The notes beneath the pieces are model-generated. The model ran no database searches, was not told where the DNA came from, and saw only the letters and a program-made list of their open reading frames with translations. A stretch of DNA of 9,208 nucleotides from Alectryocaccomicrobium faecavium (lineage in GTDB: Bacteria > Bacillota > Clostridia > Christensenellales > Aristaeellaceae): contig DVOT01000180.1 of NCBI GenBank assembly GCA_018713425.1, positions 1 to 9,208 of the forward strand. The letters are read 5' to 3'. A program made the translations under genes and the position numbers. This document shows positions 1 to 7,563 of the stretch, piece by piece. Numbering within the stretch: position 1 is the stretch's first letter; every line of letters begins with the position of its first letter.

Positions 1-1516
1 CCTCATCCAGGATCAGAATGCGCGGGTTCTTGAGGAAGATGCGCGCGATGGAAACGCGCTGTTTTTGCCCACCGGAGAGCAAAATGCCGCGCTCGCCCAC
101 CACGGTATCGTATCCATCCGGCATTTGCAGGATGTCGTCGTGAATTTCCGCCAGTTTCGCCGCTTCCACCACTTCTTCAAAAGTGGCGTCCGGCCGGCCA
201 TAGCGGATGTTTTCCAGCACCGATCCGGCGAACAGGAACACATCCTGCTGCACGATGCCAATCGCGCCGCGCAAGTCCGCCAGCTTGAGGGAGCGGATGT
301 CCTGCCCGTCCAGCAAAATCGCGCCCTCGCGCACCTCATAGAAGCGCGGGATCAACTGGCACAGCGTGGTCTTGCCGCCGCCCGAGGGGCCGACCAGCGC
401 CAGCATCTGGCCCGACGGGATGTGCAAATTCACGTGTTCCAGCACGCTGCGGCCCTCTTCATAGGCAAAAGTCACGTCTTCGAAGCGGATATCGCCCTCC
501 ACGTTTTTGAGGGGCTTGGCATCCGGCGCGTCCACGATGTCCGGCTTTTCGCGCATCACTTCCTGGAAGCGGTGGAAGCCCGCCATGCCGGTGTTGAACT
601 GCTCCACAAACTGCGCCAGCCGCCGGATGGGGCTTTGGATGGAGGCCACGTACAGGTTGAACGTGATGAGCTCCGCCAGCGTCAGCTCGCCATCCATGAT
701 CAAAAGGCCGCCAAACAGCAACACCAATAGACCCATCGCGTTCAGCAGCAGTTCCATGCCGCTGTGGAACATGGCCATGGCGCGGTAAAAGCCCTTTTTC
801 GCGCCCTTGAAGCGCTCGTTGCCATTGCCAAATTTGCGGATCTCATAGCCCTCATTGGTGAACGCCTTGGCCACGCGCACGCCGGAAATGCTCGATTCGA
901 TGTCGGCGTTGATCCCCGCCATGCGCTCTTTCACCTGGCGGCTGCTATTCGACATGCGCTTGCGCTGGGAAATGGCGAAAAACAGCAAAATGGGCACCAT
1001 GACCAGCATCACCAGCGCCAGCTTCCACTGCATGCCAAACAGCACGATAAACGCGCCGACCAGCGTGACCACGGAGATGAACAGGTCTTCCGGGCCGTGG
1101 TGCGCGAGCTCCGTAATTTCAAACAAATCGTTCGTCACGCGCGACATCAGCCGGCCCGTGCGGTTGCGGTCGTAAAACGTGAAGGACAGGCGCTGCAACT
1201 GCGCAAAAATATCGCGCCGCATATCCGCTTCCATATAAACGCCCATCATGTGCCCAAAATACGCGATGATCCACTGCATAGCACAGCGCAAAAGATACGC
1301 CGCGCCCATCGCGATGATGATCAGGAAAAACGAGCGGTACATCTGCTGGGGCAAATAGGTTTCCAGCACGGTACGCGTCACGATGGGGAACATCAAATCC
1401 ACCAGCGCCACCACCAGCGCGCACAGCATATCCAGCAAAAACAGCCCCATATGCGGCTTGTAATACCGCGCAAACGCGCGCAGATTGCCTCGTGTGCTCT
1501 TTACGCCTTCATCCAT
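1..1516 (-). CDS. ABC exporter, fused permease and ATPase (MsbA/BmrA type), C-terminus cut off by window edge
   Basis: This is a half-size ABC exporter that would work as a dimer in the cytoplasmic membrane, using ATP to expel drugs, lipids or peptides. 505 codons are visible. Residues about 1-310 form the six-helix transmembrane domain and include the usual coupling-region pattern FYDRNRTGRLMSRVTND. The nucleotide-binding domain follows: Walker A GPSGGGKT at about 376-383 with Lys382, a Q-loop in GIVQQDVFLF near 423, the signature LSGGQKQR at 480-487, and Walker B ILILDE at 500-505. The last visible codon is the catalytic Glu; about 75 residues (D-loop, H-switch) lie outside the window. The ATG at 1516 is chosen because AAGGAGAG lies about 11-13 bases upstream. 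The gene starts 38 bases after the MATE gene stops, so the two are probably co-transcribed. The substrate cannot be inferred. Whether it pairs with itself or with a second half-transporter encoded further left is unknown. The family call is secure. Confidence 0.93.
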   Translation of the reverse strand, partial: MDEGVKSTRGNLRAFARYYKPHMGLFLLDMLCALVVALVDLMFPIVTRTVLETYLPQQMYRSFFLIIIAMGAAYLLRCAMQWIIAYFGHMMGVYMEADMRRDIFAQLQRLSFTFYDRNRTGRLMSRVTNDLFEITELAHHGPEDLFISVVTLVGAFIVLFGMQWKLALVMLVMVPILLFFAISQRKRMSNSSRQVKERMAGINADIESSISGVRVAKAFTNEGYEIRKFGNGNERFKGAKKGFYRAMAMFHSGMELLLNAMGLLVLLFGGLLIMDGELTLAELITFNLYVASIQSPIRRLAQFVEQFNTGMAGFHRFQEVMREKPDIVDAPDAKPLKNVEGDIRFEDVTFAYEEGRSVLEHVNLHIPSGQMLALVGPSGGGKTTLCQLIPRFYEVREGAILLDGQDIRSLKLADLRGAIGIVQQDVFLFAGSVLENIRYGRPDATFEEVVEAAKLAEIHDDILQMPDGYDTVVGERGILLSGGQKQRVSIARIFLKNPRILILDE

Positions 1517-1554
1517 GTCGGTTGTTTCTCTCCTTTTCCCTCATGTCTCGCGCG

Positions 1555-2931
1555 TTAGCCCGCGAGTTTGCTCTTGATGTGCATCCACTTGTCCGTGCGG
1601 AAGCGCAAATATACCACGACCGCGCGGGTGGTCTGATCCAGCGCGATGGTGTACCACGCGCCGTTCAGGCCCCAACCAAATGTGTAAACGAACAGCGGCG
1701 CGACCAATACGCGGAACACCCAGATGCCAATGGCGGACGCATACAGCGGGAAGCGGCTATCGCCCGCACCGCGCAGTGCGGAAGCAATGGGCAACTGCGT
1801 GGCGATGCCCGGCATGCCAAAGGCGATGATCTTCAGCACCGTGGAGGCGAGCCGCGCGACCTCGGGATCGTTGGTATACGCCAGCACGATGTATTGCGAG
1901 AATAAAAGGAACAGCGCGGCGATCAGCAGCGCGACCAGCACCGAATAGCGCCAGATGACCCGCACAAAACTCTTGGCCTTCTCCGGATTGCCCGCGCCCA
2001 TGTTCTGGCCAACCAGCGTGGTGGCCGCCACGCCGAACGCCTGCCCTGGCATCCAGGTGAGCCCGTTCACCGAAAGGCCAATCTGGTGCGCGGCAAAGAT
2101 CACCGTGCCCAGGCCGGATACCGTGCGCGCGAACATGATGAAACCAATTTGCATGATGAGCTGTTCCAGCCCGCTGGTAACGCCCACGCCGAAAATGCGC
2201 TTGAGCCATTCCTTGCGCAGGCGGAAATCTTCCCGAATGTGCAGGCGCAGCTTGGAGTGGCCGCGGAACAGCACCAGCAGCGCCAGGGTGCAGGCGACAT
2301 AACGCGAAATCGTGGTGGAAATCGCCGCGCCCGCCACGCCCAACTCCGGCATGCCCAGGCGGCCATAAATCAAGGCGTAATTGCCGATGACGTTGAACAA
2401 GTTGCCCGCCAGGTTATACGCCATGGGCAACCGCGTGAGCCCGATGCCGCGCAACGAAGCCGTGCAGGCAAAGCCGACCATGGCCGGCAGCATGCCCAGC
2501 GCCACAATTTCCAAATACTCTTTGGCATAAAGATAGGTATCTTCCTGCGCGCCCATAAAGGTGACGAGCTGACCGGCGGGGAAATACAGCACGGCGGAGG
2601 CAAACGTCCCCAAAATCAACGAAAGCGTGAGCGCCGTGCGCGTGATGGAGCGGGCGGCGTTTTCGTTGCCCGCGCCCACCGCCCAGGCGACCGCCGCCGT
2701 GGTGCCGATGTGCAGCGCGGTGAGCACGCCATTGACCAGGTTCACCGGATTGTTGGTAAGACCCACCGCCGCGATGGCCACAGCGGAGATATCGGTCTGC
2801 CCCAGCATGATCGTGTCCACCATGGCGAAGAGTTGCGTGAACACCAGCTCAACGAGCGAAGGTAATACAATGCGCCAGATCGTTCGCCTATCCTCACGAT
2901 CCAGCGCAATTCCCTTATGTATCAGCTGCAT
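1555..2931 (-). CDS. MATE family multidrug efflux transporter
   Basis: A 458-residue MATE (multidrug and toxin extrusion) protein. Such proteins export cationic drugs or metabolites across the cytoplasmic membrane in exchange for Na+ or H+. The sequence is almost wholly hydrophobic, with about 12 membrane helices in two related halves. Family landmarks are visible: an N-terminal helix ending AMVDTIMLGQ, the small-residue helix with WAVGAGNENAARS, and its second-half counterpart TTLVGQNMGAGNPEKAKS. ASALRGAGDSRFPLYAS matches the common MATE motif LRGAGDxxxP. The length is typical. Two in-frame ATGs exist, at 2937 and 2931. GGAG ends only 2 bases before the first but 8 bases before the second, so 2931 is preferred. 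It leads the ABC exporter gene by 38 bases, giving a two-exporter operon. The substrate and coupling ion cannot be assigned from sequence alone. Confidence 0.94.
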   Translation of the reverse strand: MQLIHKGIALDREDRRTIWRIVLPSLVELVFTQLFAMVDTIMLGQTDISAVAIAAVGLTNNPVNLVNGVLTALHIGTTAAVAWAVGAGNENAARSITRTALTLSLILGTFASAVLYFPAGQLVTFMGAQEDTYLYAKEYLEIVALGMLPAMVGFACTASLRGIGLTRLPMAYNLAGNLFNVIGNYALIYGRLGMPELGVAGAAISTTISRYVACTLALLVLFRGHSKLRLHIREDFRLRKEWLKRIFGVGVTSGLEQLIMQIGFIMFARTVSGLGTVIFAAHQIGLSVNGLTWMPGQAFGVAATTLVGQNMGAGNPEKAKSFVRVIWRYSVLVALLIAALFLLFSQYIVLAYTNDPEVARLASTVLKIIAFGMPGIATQLPIASALRGAGDSRFPLYASAIGIWVFRVLVAPLFVYTFGWGLNGAWYTIALDQTTRAVVVYLRFRTDKWMHIKSKLAG

Positions 2932-2937
2932 ACCCAT

Positions 2938-2943
2938 CTCTCC
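2938..2943 (-). promoter_or_regulatory. Ribosome binding site deciding the MATE start
   Basis: GGAGAG on the minus strand ends directly before the ATG at 2937. It stands 8 bases (counted from GGAG) before the ATG at 2931, which is the normal spacing. This favours initiation at the third codon of the longer frame. Confidence 0.6.
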
Positions 2944-3018
2944 AATATAGAATTCTGTCGCTTCCTATTGTACGCCAAAATCATAGAAAAAGGAAGAGCT
3001 TTGACGGGCATCTCTTCT

Positions 3019-3048
3019 ATTTTACGTTTTTCGAAGTTCCTTCAGCAA
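3019..3048 (-). promoter_or_regulatory. Candidate promoter for the MATE-ABC operon
   Basis: The gap between the terminator at 3173 and the MATE start is AT-rich, unlike its surroundings, and must hold the operon promoter if one exists nearby. The best match is TTGCTG (3048-3043), an 18-base spacer and TAAAAT (3024-3019), which would give a leader of about 80 bases. A second possible -10, TACAAT at 2972-2967, lies closer to the gene but has no convincing -35 box. The spacer of the first candidate contains a short palindrome, GAAGGAACTTC, that could bind a regulator, although it is only 4 bp per arm. I see no riboswitch or tRNA in the gap. Confidence 0.35.
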
Positions 3049-3172
3049 TTCAGCGCATACACAATCGCGCATATTCAGAAAAATACATGCATAACATTTT
3101 ACGCCGCATCAAAAAAATCAGTTTTCTGTTGCAGCCTCATCTAAGACTGCCCGCAGTGCCGGCAAGGTTTCG

Positions 3173-3203
3173 AAAAAAACGGCGGACGCGGGGAACCGTC
3201 CGC
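3173..3203 (-). terminator. Rho-independent terminator after the pfkA-DUF2207 operon
   Basis: Read on the minus strand, GCGGACG (3203-3197) pairs perfectly with CGTCCGC (3188-3182) across an 8-base loop. Two bases and seven consecutive Ts (3179-3173) follow. It begins 21 bases after the DUF2207 stop codon, the normal place for an intrinsic terminator. It separates that unit from the export operon further left. Confidence 0.9.
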
Positions 3204-3224
3204 TCGTCCCGCGCCCGCTATTTT

Positions 3225-5054
3225 TTAATCCGCGCCACTGCCGGTGCTGCCCGCGCCGCTGCCGCCGCCCGCAGAAAATCCCCCGCCGCCGCCAGCGCCA
3301 TCCGCAGCCACGCTGGCGTTGTACGCATCTTCCTGCACGCGGTTCAAATCGCCATACCAACGCGCGCTGAACCACAGCATGTTGGGGGCGAACCATTCGT
3401 CGTATCCCACGCTGCCCGCCGGGAACCAAATCTCAAAGGCATGGAACAATTCCTGCTCTTCGCCCAGCGCCACGGCGTATGCTAACATGCGCTTCCACTT
3501 GGCCGCGTCTTGCCCGTTCGGCGCAAGTTGGCCGGGCACGGTTTTCAAATGGCTTTGGAAAGCCTGCCACCGCGCCAGCGCGTTTTCGCCTTCTTGCGTG
3601 AGCACCGTGCGCGTGCGCAGGGCGTTGCCCAGCAAAATGCCCGCCGCCCAGACCGCCGCGAGCAACACGCCCGCCGCCACGGAGCCGAGCACCCAGAGGC
3701 CATACGGAATGCCCAATGCCGCTACCAACGCCAGCGCGATGAGCAACTGCCACAGAAAGCGCATGCCGCCCTGCAGGCGCAATTTTTCCGTGAGGCCCAG
3801 CGCGTCAAAATCCGCGTCCACCGCCTGCTCGAACGTTTCGCGGCGCTCCACGCTCCACTGCGGCTCTTCCGCAATGCGCTTGCGCAGGGCGTTCAGGGAA
3901 ATTTCGCCCGCTCCATCCGCCGCTTCTTCCAGCATGCGGTACAGCGCCTTTTCGTGCGGCAGCGCTTGGCCGGACATTCCCTTGAGCGCAAGCGCGATAT
4001 CATCGTCGCCCGCCGCGCGCATAGCCACAAATCCCTTGAGGGAAAGGGCCATCAGCGTGGCGGTAAACTGCCTGCCCCGGTCGCCCTTCCCGCCGTCATA
4101 AAAATGGATCAGGCGGTTGACGAGCGCGCCCGCCAAATCGCTGGGCGGTTCCGCCTGCAATATGGGTGCTGTCGCTTTGTGGCGCGCGAGCTTTTCTTCC
4201 AGCCGCTTTTTGCGGTATAGCGGCCAGCCCACCAGCGAGGCCACCGCACCCAACACGCCCAACAACAGCAACGCAAACCCTTGCGGGCTATCCTGAAACC
4301 GCAAAAGCCCCCGCTCCTGGTTGGCCTGCCTGGCGAGTTCCGCTTCTTCCTCGAGAATGCCCTCCAGCGCCGCGCCCTCCTCCACGTAGCCGCCGGTGAA
4401 AAGCGCGCGCGGCATGGCCAGGCGCATATCCACAACCGTGTAATCCGGCACGTCTTCCGCGCGCAGGACAGCGCCCGCGCCGCCATTTTTCTCAATCGTG
4501 CCATTCAACGGGCCGTGCGCCCAGGCGAACCATTCCTCTTCCGTCACGACGCTGGGCAAAAAGAGCCGCGCGCTGACCACGCCCGTGTAGGAGATTTCAC
4601 TGGCGCTGGTCAAATCCCAGCGGAATTCGGCCACGTCGTCGTGCAAAATCACAGCGTTTTCCACTGTGTAAGCGATGCGGATTTCGCGCGCGACGTTTTC
4701 GCTGCGGTGATAGATTTCCACCCGCACATCCGATCCATCCTCCACCACGGCAAAGCAGCCTTCCGGCCGCTCCTCGCTGGGCGCTTCCAGCAAGGTGAGC
4801 GCTTCTCCATCCAGCGAAACTTCCCAATCGCCGAGGGAATACCAAGCATCCCGCCGGTAGCTGCGCCAATAGCGGGAATATTCCTGGTCTTCAAAGCGCA
4901 CGCGCCAGGTTTCTTCGATGCGCGCGCTGCCGTCCTCTTCCAGAAAAATGACGAAGGCCGCGCTGTCCTGCGAGGCGTTGGCGCTCGCCGCCGCCGGCAG
5001 CAGCAAAAACAGCGCCAGCGCAACGAGCCATATCCTGCGCATGCTCTTTCTCAT
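3225..5054 (-). CDS. DUF2207-type membrane protein with glycine-rich tail
   Basis: A 609-residue membrane protein of the DUF2207 family (YciQ-like), whose function is unknown. Layout: a signal peptide at about 1-25 (MRKSMRRIWLVALALFLLLP, probable cleavage after AASA); an extracellular, beta-rich domain to about residue 240; one membrane helix at about 260-278 followed by basic RKKRLEEK; a cytoplasmic stretch rich in Glu and Arg; a hydrophobic hairpin of two helices at about 432-476; and a soluble region ending in a Gly/Ala/Ser tail (AGGGGGFSAGGGSGAGS). This order and tail are typical of the family. The reading frame extends upstream to a TTG at 5084 inside pfkA, but GGAGG at 5072-5068 supports the ATG at 5054. 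That spacing is long (13 bases), and a further in-frame ATG lies at 5042. The gene sits 19 bases after pfkA and is probably translated from the same message. A link to glycolysis is not implied. Confidence 0.85.
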   Translation of the reverse strand: MRKSMRRIWLVALALFLLLPAAASANASQDSAAFVIFLEEDGSARIEETWRVRFEDQEYSRYWRSYRRDAWYSLGDWEVSLDGEALTLLEAPSEERPEGCFAVVEDGSDVRVEIYHRSENVAREIRIAYTVENAVILHDDVAEFRWDLTSASEISYTGVVSARLFLPSVVTEEEWFAWAHGPLNGTIEKNGGAGAVLRAEDVPDYTVVDMRLAMPRALFTGGYVEEGAALEGILEEEAELARQANQERGLLRFQDSPQGFALLLLGVLGAVASLVGWPLYRKKRLEEKLARHKATAPILQAEPPSDLAGALVNRLIHFYDGGKGDRGRQFTATLMALSLKGFVAMRAAGDDDIALALKGMSGQALPHEKALYRMLEEAADGAGEISLNALRKRIAEEPQWSVERRETFEQAVDADFDALGLTEKLRLQGGMRFLWQLLIALALVAALGIPYGLWVLGSVAAGVLLAAVWAAGILLGNALRTRTVLTQEGENALARWQAFQSHLKTVPGQLAPNGQDAAKWKRMLAYAVALGEEQELFHAFEIWFPAGSVGYDEWFAPNMLWFSARWYGDLNRVQEDAYNASVAADGAGGGGGFSAGGGSGAGSTGSGAD

Positions 5055-5067
5055 AGAAAACCGTCGT

Positions 5068-5072
5068 CCTCC
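5068..5072 (-). promoter_or_regulatory. Ribosome binding site for DUF2207 next to the pfkA stop
   Basis: GGAGG at 5072-5068 begins one base after the pfkA TGA stop (5076-5074) and lies 13 bases before the ATG at 5054. Ribosomes ending pfkA would therefore sit on this site, suggesting translational coupling. Confidence 0.6.
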
Positions 5073-5073
5073 A

Positions 5074-6135
5074 TCAATCGCCAAAGCTGATGCCGATTTG
5101 CTTGGCCGTCTTTACCATCTGATGATCCGGCGGCACCAGCTTGGTGATGCCCGCCACCTTGTCCAACGGGTTGGATGTCACCGTATCGCCATCGAGCGCC
5201 ACGGTCACGCCGTATTTTTCATCGCGAATCAGTTCCGCGGCATGCACGCCAAAGCGCGTGGACAGCACGCGATCGTAGCTGGACGGGCTGCCGCCGCGCT
5301 GAATGTGCCCTGGAACCACCGCGCGGCACTCCGCGCCCGTGATCTGCGCCACCTGTTCGGCCACGCGATGCGCGGCAGTGCGGTAAGGATTGGCGGTGAG
5401 ATCCTTCTTTTTCATGTTCATTTCTTCCTTGGAACGGGCGCCTTCGGCCACGGCGATGATCGTGAAGCCCTTGCCATTGCGATTGCGCGCGTTGACGATC
5501 TTGGCGATGTTTTCAATCTCATAGGGGATTTCCGGCAGCAAAATCACATCCGCCCCACCGGCAATGCCCGCCTGCAGCGTGAGCCAGCCGGCCTTGTTGC
5601 CCATGATTTCCACCACCATCACGCGGCCATGGCTGTCCGCCGTGGTATGCAGTCGGTCGATGATGTCCGTGGCGATGTCCGCCGCCGTGTGGAAGCCAAA
5701 AGTCACGTCCGTGCCCCAAATGTCATTGTCAATGGTCTTGGGCAGGCCAATGATGTTCATGCCCTCGTCGGCGAGCAATTTCGCGGTCTTGTGCGTGCCA
5801 TTGCCGCCCAACGTCACCAAGCAATCGAGCTTCATCCACTTGTAATTGTCCTTCATGGCGCGCACCTTGTCCACTTGATCCTCGCCAATCACGCGCATCG
5901 CGCTATACGGCTGGCGCGAAGTGCCCAAAATCGTGCCGCCGCGCGTCAATATACCGGAAAAATCCCGCGAAGACATCTCGCGATATTCCCCGTGAATCAG
6001 CCCCGAATATCCATCCGATATGCCGACGATCTCCGCATCGAACATTTCATACGCCGCCTTGGCCACGCCGCGAATCGCGGCGTTCAAGCCCGGGCAATCC
6101 CCTCCGCTGGTCAGCAAACCGATTCTGCGCTTCAC
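5074..6135 (-). CDS. pfkA: 6-phosphofructokinase with atypical phosphoryl-donor signature
   Basis: A 353-residue phosphofructokinase, which phosphorylates fructose 6-phosphate to fructose 1,6-bisphosphate in glycolysis. Conserved parts in order: the N-terminal nucleotide loop LLTSGGDCPGLNA (8-20), GGNGT (110-114), PKTIDND (132-138) with catalytic Asp136, substrate Arg171, MGN (178-180), VAEG with Glu231, and RAVVPGHIQRGGSP with Arg271, His277 and Arg280. Two positions are unusual. The bacterial ATP enzyme has GGDGS, with an Asp contacting magnesium, where this protein has Asn; and MGR is replaced by MGN. Lys in PKTIDND is typical of pyrophosphate-using and some long ATP-using PFKs, while the Gly after Asn is typical of ATP users. 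The donor (ATP or PPi) is therefore unresolved. It starts at GTG (6135) with AAGGA 10 bases upstream. It has its own strong promoter and leads the DUF2207 gene. Confidence 0.94.
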   Translation of the reverse strand: MKRRIGLLTSGGDCPGLNAAIRGVAKAAYEMFDAEIVGISDGYSGLIHGEYREMSSRDFSGILTRGGTILGTSRQPYSAMRVIGEDQVDKVRAMKDNYKWMKLDCLVTLGGNGTHKTAKLLADEGMNIIGLPKTIDNDIWGTDVTFGFHTAADIATDIIDRLHTTADSHGRVMVVEIMGNKAGWLTLQAGIAGGADVILLPEIPYEIENIAKIVNARNRNGKGFTIIAVAEGARSKEEMNMKKKDLTANPYRTAAHRVAEQVAQITGAECRAVVPGHIQRGGSPSSYDRVLSTRFGVHAAELIRDEKYGVTVALDGDTVTSNPLDKVAGITKLVPPDHQMVKTAKQIGISFGD

Positions 6136-6193
6136 GTCAACCGCTTCCTTTCCTTCATCTCGTATTGCTCGTTTTCATCCCTATGTACTTGCT

Positions 6194-6222
6194 ATTATAT
6201 CATGAATCGCGTGCCATCTCAA
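6194..6222 (-). promoter_or_regulatory. Strong sigma-A promoter with extended -10 for pfkA
   Basis: On the minus strand TTGAGA (6222-6217) is followed by a 17-base spacer and a perfect TATAAT (6199-6194). TGA immediately before the -10 supplies the extended TGn element. Predicted start is near 6187, giving a leader of about 50 bases to the GTG of pfkA. The whole promoter lies inside or at the edge of the upstream gene: the TGn element is that gene's stop codon. Confidence 0.85.
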
Positions 6223-7507
6223 CCAAATTTTTCAAAGCGCGCGCGCGATGAGAAACCGCGTTCTTTTCATCCGCGCTGGCCTCGGCAAACGTCTTGTGGA
6301 GATCGTGCGAATAGAACAACGGGTCATAGCCAAAGCCGCCCTCGCCGCGCTCTTCCAGCAGCACCTCGCCCTCGCAATCGCCGCGCGCGATGAGCGTCTC
6401 CCGGCCGGGACGCGCCAGCGCCACGGCGCTCACAAACCGCGCGGTGCGCGGCGCGGGGAAATCGCGCACATTGGCGATGAGCAGGGCGTTGTTCGCCGCG
6501 TCGTCGCCGTGTTTGCCCGCGTAGCGCGCGGAATACACGCCGGGCGCGCCGCCCAGGCAATCCACTTCCAGGCCGGAATCATCCGCCAAAGCCGCGCAAC
6601 CCGTGCGCGCGCACAGCGTTTCCGCCTTGATGCGGGCGTTTTCCTCAAAGGTCGCGCCCGTCTCCTCGATCTCCATGTCGACGCCCAATTCGCCCATGGA
6701 AGAAACGTCGTATTCCTCGCCAAAGAGCGCGCGCAACTCGCGCAACTTACCGGCGTTCTGGCTGGCCAGCACGAGCTTGGGCTTGCGGAAGAGCACGTTC
6801 GCGCGCTCGCCCAGCGCCGCGCGCTGCTCCTCCATCAACGTTTCGATTCCGCCCTGCGCCAGCGCAAGCAGCCCGTCCAACTCCTCTTTGGCAAAGGGCC
6901 TGCCCTCGCCCGTGCCCTGCACTTCCACAAATTGCATGGTTCCCTGCGCGTCCCGGGCCATGATCACATTCATATCCACCTGCGCGCGCGAATCGCGGGC
7001 ATAATCCAAATCGAGCGTAAGCGCGTCTTCCACAATGCCCACGCTCACCGCGGCAATCTGCCGCACAATGGGCGAATCGAAGATCGCGCCTTGCTGGAGC
7101 AGGCGATTGACCGCCAGGCACACGGCCACAAAACCGCCCGTGATGGACGCGGTCCGCGTGCCGCCATCCGCCTGGAGAACATCGCAATCGACGGTGATCG
7201 TGCGCTCGCCCAGCCGCGAAAAATCCAGGCACGCGCGCAACGAGCGCCCGATCAGGCGCTGGATTTCCGTGCCGCGCCCATCTTTTTTGACGCCGTCGCG
7301 CGGCTTGCGCTTGGGCGTGGAGCCGGGCAACATGGCGTATTCCGCCGTGAGCCATCCGCGCCCGCTGCCGCGCAAAAAGGGCGGCGCGCCGTCCTCCACC
7401 GAAGCGGTGCACAACACCTGTGTGCGCCCGCATTCGATGAGCACGCTGCCCGCCGCCATCTGTGTGAAATCCGGCAAAATCCGCACTGGCCTCAACTGCT
7501 TTTCCAT
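6200..7507 (-). CDS. rph: Bifunctional RNase PH / XTP-dITP pyrophosphatase fusion (Rph-RdgB)
   Basis: A 435-residue fusion of two enzymes. Residues 1 to about 240 are RNase PH, a phosphate-dependent exonuclease that trims the 3' ends of tRNA precursors. Visible motifs include LRPVRI at the start, [12 protein letters not shown], the phosphate-binding [14 protein letters not shown] (112-125) and [15 protein letters not shown] (166-180). Residues about 244-435 are RdgB/Ham1, which hydrolyses non-canonical XTP, ITP and dITP to the monophosphates. Its motifs are [11 protein letters not shown] (247-257), [31 protein letters not shown] with the active-site Asp pair, GFGYDPLF (391-398) and SHRARAL (419-425). 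Both halves are full length with no linker to speak of, so both are probably active. The ATG at 7507 has AAGGGG 8 bases upstream; an in-frame GTG at 7525 is less likely. It follows gerM by 40 bases. Such fusions are known in some other bacteria. Confidence 0.95.
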   Translation of the reverse strand: MEKQLRPVRILPDFTQMAAGSVLIECGRTQVLCTASVEDGAPPFLRGSGRGWLTAEYAMLPGSTPKRKPRDGVKKDGRGTEIQRLIGRSLRACLDFSRLGERTITVDCDVLQADGGTRTASITGGFVAVCLAVNRLLQQGAIFDSPIVRQIAAVSVGIVEDALTLDLDYARDSRAQVDMNVIMARDAQGTMQFVEVQGTGEGRPFAKEELDGLLALAQGGIETLMEEQRAALGERANVLFRKPKLVLASQNAGKLRELRALFGEEYDVSSMGELGVDMEIEETGATFEENARIKAETLCARTGCAALADDSGLEVDCLGGAPGVYSARYAGKHGDDAANNALLIANVRDFPAPRTARFVSAVALARPGRETLIARGDCEGEVLLEERGEGGFGYDPLFYSHDLHKTFAEASADEKNAVSHRARALKNLVEMARDS

Positions 7508-7515
7508 GAGTATTT

Positions 7516-7522
7516 CCCCTTT
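7516..7522 (-). promoter_or_regulatory. Ribosome binding site deciding the rph-rdgB start
   Basis: AAAGGGG at 7522-7516 stands 8 bases before the ATG at 7507. The alternative in-frame GTG at 7525 lies upstream of this site, so the shorter protein is preferred. Confidence 0.65.
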
Positions 7523-7537
7523 CACCGCGTATTTTTT

Positions 7538-7563
7538 CGCGATTTCCCTATTCGAAAATCGCG
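7538..7563. repeat. Perfect inverted repeat over the gerM stop codon
   Basis: CGCGATTT (7538-7545) and AAATCGCG (7556-7563) are perfect 8-bp arms around a 10-base loop. The gerM stop codon (7550-7548) falls partly in the loop. In the minus-strand transcript the hairpin is followed by As rather than Us, so it is not an intrinsic terminator. It could be an RNA processing or stability element between gerM and rph-rdgB. Confidence 0.5.

Noticed and set aside
65..1558. Long plus-strand open frames opposite the ABC exporter
   Set aside because: They are antisense shadows of a gene with intact Walker A, signature and Walker B motifs. Their products are rich in His, Arg and Gln, as expected for reversed GC-rich codons.
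3098..3142. Possible second terminator in the gap, minus-strand GCAGTCT / AGGCTGC stem (3142-3123) and a T-run (3117-3111)
   Set aside because: The T-run is several bases too far from the stem, and the small CAG/CTG stem nearer to it is only 3 bp. It is too weak to annotate beside the clean terminator at 3173-3203.
3087..3485. Plus-strand open frames reaching into the 2938-3172 gap
   Set aside because: They run through the terminator at 3173-3203 and into the antisense of DUF2207, with no ribosome site and no recognisable protein.
4918..6393. 491-codon plus-strand open frame opposite pfkA
   Set aside because: It is antisense to the well-supported pfkA, its composition is typical of a shadow frame, and no domain is recognisable.
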